Positions 25,674-34,320 of a DNA stretch of 64,000 nucleotides are shown piece by piece. Source of the stretch: Reyranella sp. (GTDB taxonomy: Bacteria > Pseudomonadota > Alphaproteobacteria > Reyranellales > Reyranellaceae); assembly GCF_004297265.1 (NCBI RefSeq), contig NZ_SCUT01000040.1:124001-188000 (forward strand), written 5' to 3'. How positions within the stretch are numbered: the first letter of the stretch is position 1; each line of letters opens with the position of its first letter. Made by a program: the position numbers and the translations under genes. Under the pieces are notes generated by a model. It ran no database searches and had not been told where the DNA came from. It worked only from the letters and a program-made list of their open reading frames with translations.

Positions 25674-26906
25674 ATGAGCCGGCCACTCCGCCTGTCGCGG
25701 ACACGTGAAATTCCGCGCATGCGCACGATCAAACCGCCGATCTGGCTGCTGATGAGCGCCACCGTTTCCTCGCAGATGGCGCTGACCATTTTCCTCCCGT
25801 CGCTGCCGACCATCGCGATGGACCTGGGTGTCGCCTACGGCACCGCGCAGCTTACGCTCTCGATCTACCTGTTTGCCTTCGCCTTTGCCCAGCTGGCCGT
25901 GGGCCCGCTCTCTGACAATCTGGGCCGACGGCCGTTACTTCTGGCCAGCCTCGTCGTATTCACGATCGGCAGCGTCTGTTGCGCGCTCAGTCCGACGATC
26001 GAGATCCTCATCGCCTCGCGCCTCGTCCAGGCCTGCGGCGCCTGCGGCGGCGTGGTGTTGGGACGCGCCATCGTGCGCGACAGCAGAGCCGGCCCCGAAG
26101 CCCCCCGGGCGATGGGCTACATGGCCTCTTCCATGGCGCTGGCGCCGGCGCTCTCGCCGCTGCTGGGCGGGCAACTCCTCGGCTGGTTCGGCTGGCGCAG
26201 CAATTTCTGGTTCACGGCCGCCTGCGGACTCGCCGTTCTGGTCCTGGTCTGGCGCATCGTTGGCGAGACCGCGCCGAAGGCAGCGCCGCGCACGACCGGC
26301 GTGGTGCCCGACTATCTCGACGGCTTCCGCGCAGTGCTGCGCGAGCGCCGCTTCATCGGTCTCATGATCGCAGCCACCTGCGCCTCGGCCGGCTTCAATG
26401 TCTTCTTCTCGGGCGGCCCCATCCTCTTGATCCAGGTGATGGGCGTGGCCGTCGAAACCTTCGGCTGGTTCACTCTCGCCTGGGCCGGCAACTTCGTCGT
26501 CGGCAGCCTGGTCTCAAGCCGCCTGCAGGGCCGGGTGAAGAGCCTGATCCTGATCCCCGTGGGCCAGGGCATCCTCACCCTGGGCGCCCTGGCGATGGTG
26601 GCGACGGCGGCGCTGGGCCATGTCACGCCGCTCGCACTGATCGTGCCGCTGATCCTGATGGGCTGGGGCAACGGCCTCAACATGCCCAACGCGATGGCGA
26701 ACGCGCTGGTCGCGGTCCCTGCCAACCGCGTCGGCGCGGCCTCGGCGCTGCTGGGCTTCGTACAGATGGTGACCGCCGCGGTGTTGACCCTGCTCGTGGG
26801 TTACGTGCCGCACGATACGCAGATGAACATCGGCATCGGCGTTGCCGTCACCGGCATCGTCGGGTTGGCCGGCTGGTGGACACTGGTGCGCCGGTCACCA
26901 GCCTGA
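25674..26906 (+). CDS. MFS exporter, Bcr/CflA drug-resistance family
   Basis: A 12-segment inner-membrane antiporter of 410 residues. The Bcr/CflA type is indicated by MALTIFLPSLPTIAMDL at the start of helix 1, QLTLSIYLFAFAFAQLAVGPLSDNLGRRPLLL (motif A core GPLSDNLGRRPLLL) and the helix-4 region ASRLVQACGACGGVVLGRAIVRD. ATG 25674 has GAAGG five bases upstream; ATG 25719 is a second possible start just before helix 1. Family members expel drugs or metabolites with proton exchange. Substrate unknown. Confidence 0.9.
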   Translation: MSRPLRLSRTREIPRMRTIKPPIWLLMSATVSSQMALTIFLPSLPTIAMDLGVAYGTAQLTLSIYLFAFAFAQLAVGPLSDNLGRRPLLLASLVVFTIGSVCCALSPTIEILIASRLVQACGACGGVVLGRAIVRDSRAGPEAPRAMGYMASSMALAPALSPLLGGQLLGWFGWRSNFWFTAACGLAVLVLVWRIVGETAPKAAPRTTGVVPDYLDGFRAVLRERRFIGLMIAATCASAGFNVFFSGGPILLIQVMGVAVETFGWFTLAWAGNFVVGSLVSSRLQGRVKSLILIPVGQGILTLGALAMVATAALGHVTPLALIVPLILMGWGNGLNMPNAMANALVAVPANRVGAASALLGFVQMVTAAVLTLLVGYVPHDTQMNIGIGVAVTGIVGLAGWWTLVRRSPA

Positions 26907-26997
26907 CGAGACCTGCGCCGGGCAAGTACGCTTCCGCCGGCTACGGGTCACCGGCTATACGTCCAATCCGCTGCAACCGGACGACATGAGGCCTGGC

Positions 26998-28623
26998 ATG
27001 CAATTCATCAACGGCAAGGAGAGCCTCGTCGTCGATGCGATCGACGGGCTGCTGTGCAGCAGCGGTGGCGCCAACCTGGCGCGGCTCGATGGCTATCCCG
27101 GCATCAAGGTTGTCCTGCGCACCGACCACAAGCCGGGGCGCGTGGCGATCGTCGCGGGCGGCGGATCCGGTCACGAGCCGGCGCATGCCTCCTTCGTCGG
27201 GAAGGGCATGCTGACCGCCGCCGTCTGCGGCGAGGTCTTCGCCTCGCCGTCGGTCGACGCCGTGTTCGCCGCGATCATGGCGGTAACCGGCAAGGGTGGC
27301 TGTCTCGTCATCTTCAAGAACTACACCGGCGATCGCCTGAACTTCGGGCTTGCCGTGGAGCGGGCTCGGGCGCTCGGCAGGAACGTCGAGGTGGTGATCG
27401 TGAAGGACGACATAGCGCTGCCGGACATCCCGCAGCCGCGGGGCATCGCCGGCGTCATGTTCGTCGAAAAGGTCGCCGGTCACTACGCCGAGCAAGGGGC
27501 AAACCTGAAGACCGTCGCCGCGATGGCCCAAAAGGCGGCCGATGAGGTGGTTTCGCTCGGCATCTCGCTGTCTTCCTGCACCCTTCCCGGCATCGGCCGC
27601 GAAGATCGCGTTCCGGACGGCAAGGCCGAGCTCGGCCTTGGCCTTCATGGCGAACCGGGCGCCGACCTGATGAACTTCGAAGGTGCGCGCCAGGCGGCCC
27701 TCGTACTGGTCGACCGCCTCTTCGCCGCGGCGAAGCCCGCCCGCTCCTATGCCCTTCTGGTCAACAATCTGGGCTCCACCACGCCGCTGGAGATGAATCT
27801 GCTGGCCAACGAGGTGCTGGCGAGCCGGCGAGGCGCCAAGGTCAAACTGGTGCTGGGTCCAGCCACGCTGGTGTCCTCCCTCGACATGCACGGCTTCTCC
27901 CTGAGCCTCCTGCCCCTGACACCCGACTTCGAGAAGGCGCTGCTGTCGCCGGCCAGCCCGCTGGTCTGGCCGAAGGTCGGCACCCACGTGAAGCCGCGGC
28001 TCGTGAAACTGCCGCGGGAGCTGAAGAGGAAGCCCATCGGGGCGAGCCGGAACCCCTCGTTGAGCGCCCTGGTCAGCCGGGCCTGCGACATCCTCATCGC
28101 CGCAGAGGGAAAACTCAACGCGCTCGATGCCCGGGTCGGCGATGGAGATACCGGCTCGACCGTCGCCGCCGCCGCCCGTCATCTGCAGACGGCGCTGCCC
28201 TTGATGCCGCTCGCCAGGCTGGACCGATTCTTCGCGGCAACCAGCGAGGCGCTCTCCCGGTCCATGGGAGGATCGTCGGGCGTGCTGCTGGCCATCTTCT
28301 TCTCGGCCGCCGGCCAGTCCGCATCGGGCGGTGCAAGCTGGCAGGACTCGCTTGCAGCCGGGCTTGCGACGATGATGATCCATGGCGGCGCCAAACCCGG
28401 TGATCGCACCATGGTCGATGCCATCGCACCCGCTCTGGGCGCCCTGCCGCAGGGGCTCGACGAAGCCGCGAAAGCCGCCCGTGCCGGTGCCGACGCCACT
28501 GCCCGGATGCCGGCGGCCCGCGCCGGCCGATCCAGCCATGTCCCGGCCTCGCATCTTGAGGGCGTTCCCGATCCGGGGGCGGAGGCCGTAGCGACATTGC
28601 TGGAAGGCCTGGCGAGGGGTTGA
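26998..28623 (+). CDS. dhaK: Dihydroxyacetone kinase, ATP-dependent, fused DhaK-DhaL
   Basis: Phosphorylates dihydroxyacetone (and often related trioses) with ATP. From ATG 26998 (MQFINGKESLV, GAGG upstream) the 541-residue protein has the DhaK domain with GGGSGHEP (His59) and the substrate-binding His217 in GLGLHGEPG. A linker near residue 340 leads to the DhaL nucleotide domain, with Asp residues in ARVGDGDTGST and MGGSSGVL. The fused form uses ATP rather than the PTS, and no dhaM gene is near. The stretch upstream to 26842 is open but unlikely to be coding. Role: glycerol or C3 metabolism. Confidence 0.93.
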   Translation: MQFINGKESLVVDAIDGLLCSSGGANLARLDGYPGIKVVLRTDHKPGRVAIVAGGGSGHEPAHASFVGKGMLTAAVCGEVFASPSVDAVFAAIMAVTGKGGCLVIFKNYTGDRLNFGLAVERARALGRNVEVVIVKDDIALPDIPQPRGIAGVMFVEKVAGHYAEQGANLKTVAAMAQKAADEVVSLGISLSSCTLPGIGREDRVPDGKAELGLGLHGEPGADLMNFEGARQAALVLVDRLFAAAKPARSYALLVNNLGSTTPLEMNLLANEVLASRRGAKVKLVLGPATLVSSLDMHGFSLSLLPLTPDFEKALLSPASPLVWPKVGTHVKPRLVKLPRELKRKPIGASRNPSLSALVSRACDILIAAEGKLNALDARVGDGDTGSTVAAAARHLQTALPLMPLARLDRFFAATSEALSRSMGGSSGVLLAIFFSAAGQSASGGASWQDSLAAGLATMMIHGGAKPGDRTMVDAIAPALGALPQGLDEAAKAARAGADATARMPAARAGRSSHVPASHLEGVPDPGAEAVATLLEGLARG

Positions 28624-28737
28624 GTGCCATTGTCGGCCCGTGCCGTTATCCACAGACTGCGTCGAGTTGCGACGCCCTGGCCCCCGGGCTTCCAGTATCT
28701 TTCACCCCCCTCCCTTCGATAGTCCTCCGAACAAAGA

Positions 28738-29790
28738 ATGACGAACATGCTTTCCCTCCGGCCCGGTGACCGCGTCCCCGACTTCGTTCTGCCGGGACTC
28801 GACGGAAAGCTCCGGAAGTTCGTCTGGTCGTTCAACGGCGACCCGGTCGCCCTGATCGCCGTGACAGATCTCGCGGCCCTCGACGCCGCGCAATTCGCGT
28901 CCCTGCGCGAGGCCTGTGCCGCGGCCTCAACGAAGCTCGTCGTCGTCGCCGGCAATACCGTCGCGGCGTCCGGACCTCTCTGGAAGAAGCTCGGTGCAGT
29001 CCCCGAGGAGCCGCTGCTGCTCTGCGACGATAAGGGGCAGTTCCTGCCGGCACTGCTCTCCCAGGCCGGGGCGGTCTCGTTCGGCCAGGGCATGGGCCTG
29101 CGCCAGAGGGTGATCGTGCTCGATCCGAATCAAAGGGTCGCCACGACATTCGACACCCGCGCCGTGCTGGCGGCCGCCGAGACGATCAAGGGCGTTGCCG
29201 ACTCGGTGCGCGCCGACGGCGGCGCCGACCTGCGCCTGACCACGGCGATGGCGCCGGTCCTGGTCCTGCCGCGCGTCTTCGAGCCGGACTTCTGCACCCA
29301 GCTCATCCGCCTGTGGGGCAAGGGCGATCACAAGGATTCGGGCGTCTCCAGCCGCTACGGCAACGTCAACATGGCCGCGCTGAAACGCACCGAAGATTAC
29401 ACGATCGTCGAGCCGATGATGCTGAAGGCGGTGTCAGACCGCCTCGCCTATCGCATCGGGCCCGAACTCACCAAGGTCTTCGCCTTCGATCGCGAGTTCA
29501 CCTTCGATTCGCATGTCGTGCTGTCCTACAGCGCCGAAGGCCGGCACTTCTTCGCCGCGCATCGCGACAATGGCGCGCCGACGACGGCCGATCGCGCCTT
29601 CGCCGTGTCGCTCAACCTCAACGACGATTTCGAGGGCGGCGAGCTGGTCTTCCCGGAATATGCCGCCGTGAAAGTCAGTCCGCCCGCGGGTGCAGCCGCG
29701 GTCTTCTCCTGCTCGCTGCTGCACGCGGTCGGCCCGGTCACCCGCGGCCGCCGATACGCGCTCACCACCTTCTTCAGACAGAAGCGCTGA
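28738..29790 (+). CDS. Thioredoxin-fold/2OG-Fe(II) oxygenase fusion protein
   Basis: A 350-residue two-domain protein. Residues about 5-155 look like an AhpC/TSA peroxiredoxin-like domain (PGDRVPDFVLPGLDG start, WKKLGA, LLLCDDKG), but no Cys stands at the peroxidatic position (AVTDLAALDA), so it is probably not a peroxidase. Residues about 170-348 are a prolyl-4-hydroxylase-type oxygenase with iron ligands His275 and Asp277 (AAHRDNG) and His329 (SLLHAVGPV), and the 2-oxoglutarate Arg339. The C-terminal domain should hydroxylate a substrate using 2-oxoglutarate and oxygen. The target is unknown. Confidence 0.8.
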   Translation: MTNMLSLRPGDRVPDFVLPGLDGKLRKFVWSFNGDPVALIAVTDLAALDAAQFASLREACAAASTKLVVVAGNTVAASGPLWKKLGAVPEEPLLLCDDKGQFLPALLSQAGAVSFGQGMGLRQRVIVLDPNQRVATTFDTRAVLAAAETIKGVADSVRADGGADLRLTTAMAPVLVLPRVFEPDFCTQLIRLWGKGDHKDSGVSSRYGNVNMAALKRTEDYTIVEPMMLKAVSDRLAYRIGPELTKVFAFDREFTFDSHVVLSYSAEGRHFFAAHRDNGAPTTADRAFAVSLNLNDDFEGGELVFPEYAAVKVSPPAGAAAVFSCSLLHAVGPVTRGRRYALTTFFRQKR

Positions 29791-29798
29791 TTTCCGCC

Positions 29799-30806
29799 TC
29801 AAGCAGCGGGTGCAGGAATCCAGCTCTTCTTCTCACCCGCATAGTAGGCGCCGGGATTGCCGTGCACCGTTGTGCGCCACATCAGCCGGCCCTCGCGCTC
29901 GCCATCGAACCAGGTCGCAGCATGGACGAGGCAGCGATTGTCCCAGATGAGGAGATCGCCCTCGGTCCATTCGTGGGCGTAGCAGAAGCGGCGCTCCGTG
30001 TAGTGCGCCATGATCTCGTCCAGCAGCGCGGCCCCCGCCCCGTGCGGGCCGGGTTCCATACCCACAAACGGCCCCTCGAACCAGTCCATCTGGCCCCATT
30101 CGCAGAGGAAAAGCGAACTCTCCCCCGTCACCGGATGGGTGCGCACGACCGGCTGCGGCTGCGAGCGCTCATGGGGCGCGAAGGCGCGCGGCGTGCGTCC
30201 GGCCAGAGCCGCCTCGCGCGACCGGCCGCTGCCCGGCTGGGCGTGCAGGCCGACCAGGGGCTCGACCTTCTCCTTCAACGCGGGCGGCAGGGCCTCGTAG
30301 GCCAGAATGCCGTTGGCGAACAGGGTCTGGCCGGTATCGCGCTGCGCCGGTGTCACGGCATAGAACAGCGAGATGTCGGGCGGCGGGCGGCGATAGCTCT
30401 GGTCGGTGTGCCAGCCCTTGCGATGGGGATATTGGGTCGGGATCAGACCGTCGGCAGCCAGCGGTGGCTCGGGCCGCTTGGGCGGTGCCTTGCTGACGGG
30501 CGCCATGTTGGAGACGAGCAGGATCTCCGGCACCGAGACATGCACCGACTTCAGGTCCGTGAGCGTGTGGCGATAATCCTCGACCTCCGGACCGAAGACC
30601 CGGCTGAGACGGATGAGCAGATCGGGATCGTCGGAGATGCCGCTCATGCCCTGGATCAGCAGCAATCCCTTCGCCTCGGCCAGCGCCGCCGGGAGGGCCT
30701 TCGGATCGCTTTCGGCCGCCGCGACGATCTTCGCGGCATCGCCTTCGAGCCTCAGCGTCGCGCCAAAGGAAGCGCCGGGCAGCGGTGCCTCGCGCGTGAT
30801 GTTCAT
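29799..30806 (-). CDS. TauD/TfdA-family 2-oxoglutarate dioxygenase
   Basis: A 335-residue Fe(II)/2OG dioxygenase. Iron ligands are His133 and Asp135 in KGWHTDQSY and His295 in NRCLVHAATW, and Arg311 in MWRTTV is the probable 2OG ligand. This family cleaves or hydroxylates small acids such as taurine, 2,4-D or carnitine precursors; the substrate is not evident. Its ATG overlaps the stop of the MlrC-like gene by four bases (ATGA), so the two are coupled. Confidence 0.9.
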   Translation of the reverse strand: MNITREAPLPGASFGATLRLEGDAAKIVAAAESDPKALPAALAEAKGLLLIQGMSGISDDPDLLIRLSRVFGPEVEDYRHTLTDLKSVHVSVPEILLVSNMAPVSKAPPKRPEPPLAADGLIPTQYPHRKGWHTDQSYRRPPPDISLFYAVTPAQRDTGQTLFANGILAYEALPPALKEKVEPLVGLHAQPGSGRSREAALAGRTPRAFAPHERSQPQPVVRTHPVTGESSLFLCEWGQMDWFEGPFVGMEPGPHGAGAALLDEIMAHYTERRFCYAHEWTEGDLLIWDNRCLVHAATWFDGEREGRLMWRTTVHGNPGAYYAGEKKSWIPAPAA

Positions 30807-32314
30807 GGACGTTGCCCCGCGTAAGGATCGTTGACGCCGTCGAGCGGCCAGATCGGCCGACGCAGCTTGGTGAACTTCAGCCGCGAGATGTCCGGTGAGC
30901 AGATGCCGCCGGAATCGACCAGCACGATCTCGCGGGCGATCGGCGCATAGGCGGCGCGGAAGTGCTGGACGCTCTTCACCACGACGACGCTCTTGCGCCG
31001 CGGGTCGATGCCCTGGCTCAGGAAGACCTGCAGATCGATGGTCTGGATGCGGTTGGAGATGGTGACCACGTCGATGCCGCCGATGCGCAGCACCGCGGTC
31101 GGCCCCATCGAGGTCTCGACCCCCGCATTCATCGGACCGTCGTTCTTGAACGAACCGTCGGACAGCATCTTCACGATCGCCCGAGCCTTCACCGGCGCGC
31201 CCATCGAGGGATCGGTATGGCCGCCCAGCTCGACGTCGATCTCCGCGCCCACGCCGGCCTTGATGGCCTGCTGCACCGTGCCGGGATCGTAGATCGTGCC
31301 GAAGGCTACGTTCTGCACATCCGCGTCGATCAGCGCCTGCAGTACCGGCGTCGTGTCGTTGTAGCCGCCGCCGCCCGGATTGTCGGTGCCGTCGGCCACG
31401 ACCAGCGGGCCGTCCTTGCCGACGCCCGCCTTGGCCGCGGCGATGGCGTCGGACACCGGCCGGAAGTCCGAGGAGTTCTCGTCGCGGCGCTTCCAGATCT
31501 CATCGAGGATCGCAGCCGCCACTTCCTTGGCGCGCTTCTCGGCAGCCGGCTCGTGGCTCACGGCGATCGACGGACCGGTGTAGGGGATGTCTGCCCAGGT
31601 GAAGCCCGCCTGGATACTGACCACGTTGATGCCCGGCTCCTTCTCGAAGGCGTCGGCCTTGGCCAGCAGGTCGCGCATCAGGCCGGGCTGCGTGGTCTTG
31701 CCGGAATCCGCGCCCTGCAGCATCGCCGGTTGGACCAGCAGGCACTTCGGCTTCTTCCGGCCCTCCAGCGTCTCCTGGACCAGCGCCGCAGCCTGCACCG
31801 CGCGGTCGTAGCCATCGATGTGCGGATAGGTGCGATAGCTCACCAGCGCGTTGGCATGCTTGGCCATCTTCACCGTGGCATTGGCATGCAGGTCGAGCGT
31901 GGCGACGACCGGGATGTCCGGCCCGACGATGGCGCGCAACGCCTCGAGCAGCGCGCCTTCGGCATCGTCTTCTGTTTCCGTCACGGCGGCGCCATGCAGC
32001 GAAAGGCAGATCGCGTCGAGCTTGCCGCCCTTCTTCGCCGCATTGAGGATCAGGTCGCGGATATGCTCCCACGTCTCCCTGGTGAGCTTGCCCGAGGGCG
32101 TCGCATTGGCCGCCGCCGCCCAGACCGGCTCCCAACCGTACTTCTTCATCGAGTCGATGTAGCCGCCGACCTCGTTCCTGGTGCCGCTGAAGCGCGGCAC
32201 CATCTCCTCGCCCTCGATCAGCCAGCGCTTACGGTAGTCCTCCAGCGTCGTCTTGAGTTTGCTGAAGGTATTGGTCTCATGCATGAACTGCGCGATCAGG
32301 ACGCGGTACGCCAT
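30803..32314 (-). CDS. M81 family metallopeptidase (MlrC-like)
   Basis: A 503-residue protein of the microcystinase C family. ATG 32314 (MAYRVLIAQFMHETNTFS) has AGGAG upstream. The probable zinc ligands lie in TLDLHANATVKM and SYRTYPHIDGYD, with further conserved runs ADGTDNPGGGGYNDTT (core DNPGGGGYND) and ELGGHTDPSMG. The C-terminal DUF1485 part carries VVVKSVQHFRAAYAP. MlrC hydrolyses linear peptides, while most relatives are uncharacterised amidohydrolases. It is the first gene of a pair with the TauD-like dioxygenase. Upstream lies a multi-hairpin repeat. Confidence 0.9.
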   Translation of the reverse strand: MAYRVLIAQFMHETNTFSKLKTTLEDYRKRWLIEGEEMVPRFSGTRNEVGGYIDSMKKYGWEPVWAAAANATPSGKLTRETWEHIRDLILNAAKKGGKLDAICLSLHGAAVTETEDDAEGALLEALRAIVGPDIPVVATLDLHANATVKMAKHANALVSYRTYPHIDGYDRAVQAAALVQETLEGRKKPKCLLVQPAMLQGADSGKTTQPGLMRDLLAKADAFEKEPGINVVSIQAGFTWADIPYTGPSIAVSHEPAAEKRAKEVAAAILDEIWKRRDENSSDFRPVSDAIAAAKAGVGKDGPLVVADGTDNPGGGGYNDTTPVLQALIDADVQNVAFGTIYDPGTVQQAIKAGVGAEIDVELGGHTDPSMGAPVKARAIVKMLSDGSFKNDGPMNAGVETSMGPTAVLRIGGIDVVTISNRIQTIDLQVFLSQGIDPRRKSVVVVKSVQHFRAAYAPIAREIVLVDSGGICSPDISRLKFTKLRRPIWPLDGVNDPYAGQRP

Positions 32315-32340
32315 TTCTCTACTCCTAGTCTTCCATCCCT

Positions 32341-32461
32341 CCTCCCCATTCAAATGGGGAGGTGCCCCTTCATCGGGGCGGAGGGGTCATGCTCTTTCGT
32401 GCGCTTCCTGACCCCTCCGTCGGCATGAGACGCCGACTCCTCCCCCGATGACGGGGGAGGA
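32341..32461. repeat. Multi-hairpin palindromic intergenic repeat
   Basis: Within 121 bp three inverted repeats occur: CCTCCCCATT/AATGGGGAGG (32341-32350, 32353-32362), GAGGGGTCA/TGACCCCTC (32381-32389, 32409-32417) and TCCTCCCCC/GGGGGAGGA (32438-32446, 32453-32461). The architecture resembles the dispersed palindromic elements of rhizobial-type genomes. It lies between the CMD gene stop and the MlrC-like gene start and may also end transcription. Confidence 0.75.
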
Positions 32462-32470
32462 TTTTGTCAA

Positions 32471-33019
32471 CTACAGCTTCGCCGTCTTGAGCCACTCCGC
32501 CTGGCCTTCTTCGCCCTCGACACCCGTGGTTTCGAGAAAGCGACAGACCATCATGTAATAGCCGATGGTCAGGGTGAGCTCGACCAGTGCTCCCGGCGTC
32601 AGGAAGGCCTGCACAGCCTTCAGCGTCTTGTCCGAGGCACGGACGTTGCGCACCACGTCGTCGGTGAAGCGCAGCACGGCCTTTTCATTGTCGTCGAAGG
32701 CCGGGGCTTCGATGGTGGCGTCACGCAGGGCGGCGATCTTCTCCTCGCTCACGCCGACCTCGCGGCCGATGCGCTCGTGCTGGAACACCTCGTAGGCGGT
32801 GCGGCTCAGGCGGCCGACGCGGATGATGGCCAGCTCGCGCAGCACCGGATTCAATTCGCAGCGATAGAGCAACCCGTTGCCCATGCGCAGGAAGCCTTTT
32901 GCGCCCTGCTCGGAGTTGGCCAGCATCCGGTAGATGTTGAGCATGGGATTGAGCTTGCCGAGCAGCTCGGCATGCTTGCCCGTGGCGTTTTCGACTTCGT
33001 AGTACGGAATGCGCGGCAT
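32471..33019 (-). CDS. Carboxymuconolactone decarboxylase family protein
   Basis: A 182-residue all-helical AhpD-like protein. ATG 33019 (MPRIPYYEVE) has GGAGAGG upstream. Conserved parts are RELAIIRVGRLSRTAYEVFQH, where the family often has a CxxC pair; here no Cys pair is present (SRTAYEVFQHE), so a peroxidase-type redox reaction is doubtful. The C-terminus LVELTLTIGYYMMVCRFLETTGVE is typical. It stands between an ECF/anti-sigma pair and the MlrC gene on the same strand. Function unknown. Confidence 0.85.
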   Translation of the reverse strand: MPRIPYYEVENATGKHAELLGKLNPMLNIYRMLANSEQGAKGFLRMGNGLLYRCELNPVLRELAIIRVGRLSRTAYEVFQHERIGREVGVSEEKIAALRDATIEAPAFDDNEKAVLRFTDDVVRNVRASDKTLKAVQAFLTPGALVELTLTIGYYMMVCRFLETTGVEGEEGQAEWLKTAKL

Positions 33020-33090
33020 TGGGGTCCTCTCCTCAGGCCGCAAACCTGAAGGGAAGCCCTTGCGCGGTCAACGTGCTCCGTTGGGCCGCT

Positions 33091-33756
33091 TCAGATCCAG
33101 CCGCGGCTGACCAGCGGATTGAGCCAGCGGCCCCAGGGACCGGTCAGCACGATGGGATTCTCGACGACGATGAGAGCGATACACGGCTCGCCCGGATCGG
33201 CGATCGGCTCGTGACGCTGTGCGCCCGGCCCGACCGCGAAATCGCCGACGCCGTAATTGCCGGTCTCGTCCGTGTATCCGCCCTGGAGGACGACCGTGTA
33301 CTCATAACCGGCATGCTTGTGCTCCGGCAGGCCGCGCCCGGCCTCCAGCCGCAGCAGCGAAACGCGGTGGAAGTCCCCGGGCAGGTCGAGCCGGATCTCG
33401 TCGAACTTTCCCATCACCCGGCGCCAGTCCATGCCGGGCCGCAGGTGCGGCACCAGGGGCGCCGGCGCCCAGCCGAAGGTGGAATGACGGCGGTCCGCAG
33501 CGGCCGGTGGTGACTCCACGGGCACCTCGTCGAGGCGCGCCAGCACCTGGTCCAGTGCCGTAGCATCCTTTTCGCCGAAATCCGGCACCGGTTCGCGCTC
33601 GAGCAGCGCCCCGCCCACGGCGTTCAGCCGGTCGACCGTGCGCTGCGACGATGGATCCAACGCAACGTGCAGGGCCACGGCGAGGGCCGGCCCGCCCGGC
33701 AGGGTCCCCGCGGCATAATCCAGCAGAAGTTCATCGGGCGCCGGATGGCGGCTCAT
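33091..33756 (-). CDS. ChrR-family anti-sigma factor with altered zinc site
   Basis: A 221-residue two-domain anti-sigma factor. The N-terminal anti-sigma domain keeps His4 and His30, but the two Cys ligands of the zinc site are replaced by Asp34 and Ser37 (ALHVALDPSSQR in place of HxxxCxxC). The C-terminal cupin keeps its metal set His146, His148, Glu152 and His182 (PEHKHAGYEYTVVLQGG). In Rhodobacter ChrR releases the sigma factor RpoE in response to singlet oxygen. Here sensing or zinc binding may differ. The ATG overlaps the sigma gene stop by four bases, so the pair is translationally coupled. Confidence 0.88.
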   Translation of the reverse strand: MSRHPAPDELLLDYAAGTLPGGPALAVALHVALDPSSQRTVDRLNAVGGALLEREPVPDFGEKDATALDQVLARLDEVPVESPPAAADRRHSTFGWAPAPLVPHLRPGMDWRRVMGKFDEIRLDLPGDFHRVSLLRLEAGRGLPEHKHAGYEYTVVLQGGYTDETGNYGVGDFAVGPGAQRHEPIADPGEPCIALIVVENPIVLTGPWGRWLNPLVSRGWI

Positions 33757-34310
33757 GACTCGTCTCTCTCCAGGGCTTCCCGCAGGCGTCCCAATGCCAG
33801 ACGGATGCGCGATTTCACCGTTCCCAGGGGCAGCTTCAGCTCCTCGGCGATGGCCGTGTGGGTCTTGTCCTCGAAGAATGCCTTCTCGATCACGACCAGC
33901 TGATCGGCCGACAGTCCCCCGAGCAACGCCTTCACCCGCGTATACGTCTGCCCTGCGAGAACGGATTTGTCGGCGTCGCCGTCTTCCGGTGCAAAAACCG
34001 TCAGCCAGTCATCCGTGTCGATCGCCGGTCGGTTGTTGCGCCGCAGATGGTCGATCCGCTTGTTGCGGGCGATGGTGAAGACCCAGGTGGCCGCCGAGGC
34101 CTTCGTCCGGTCGAAGCTGGCAGCCTTGCGCCAGACCATGATCAAGGCTTCCTGCGCGACCTCCTGCGCCGCTTCGGGATCGGCGCCGCCCCGAACGATG
34201 AACGCCTTCACGCGGGGCGCGAAATGCTGGAACAGGCGTGCAAAAGCGGCGCGATCCTGGCGGGTCGCGATGGCTTCGATCAGGTCCGCGGCCTCATCGG
34301 CTGACAGCAT
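33753..34310 (-). CDS. ECF-type RNA polymerase sigma factor, RpoE/ECF11-like
   Basis: A 185-residue group IV sigma factor. Region 2 shows RLFQHFAPRVKAFIVRGG, AQEVAQEALIMVW and TWVFTIARNKRIDHLRR. Region 4 shows LSADQLVVIEKAFFEDKTHTAIAEELKLPLGTVKSRIRLALGRL (helix-turn-helix core HTAIAEELKLPLGTVKSR). Coupling to a ChrR-type anti-sigma gene is the arrangement of the alphaproteobacterial singlet-oxygen regulon. Eleven bases separate its start from the M20 peptidase stop upstream. Confidence 0.93.
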   Translation of the reverse strand: MLSADEAADLIEAIATRQDRAAFARLFQHFAPRVKAFIVRGGADPEAAQEVAQEALIMVWRKAASFDRTKASAATWVFTIARNKRIDHLRRNNRPAIDTDDWLTVFAPEDGDADKSVLAGQTYTRVKALLGGLSADQLVVIEKAFFEDKTHTAIAEELKLPLGTVKSRIRLALGRLREALERDES

Positions 34311-34320
34311 CGCCGCGAGC

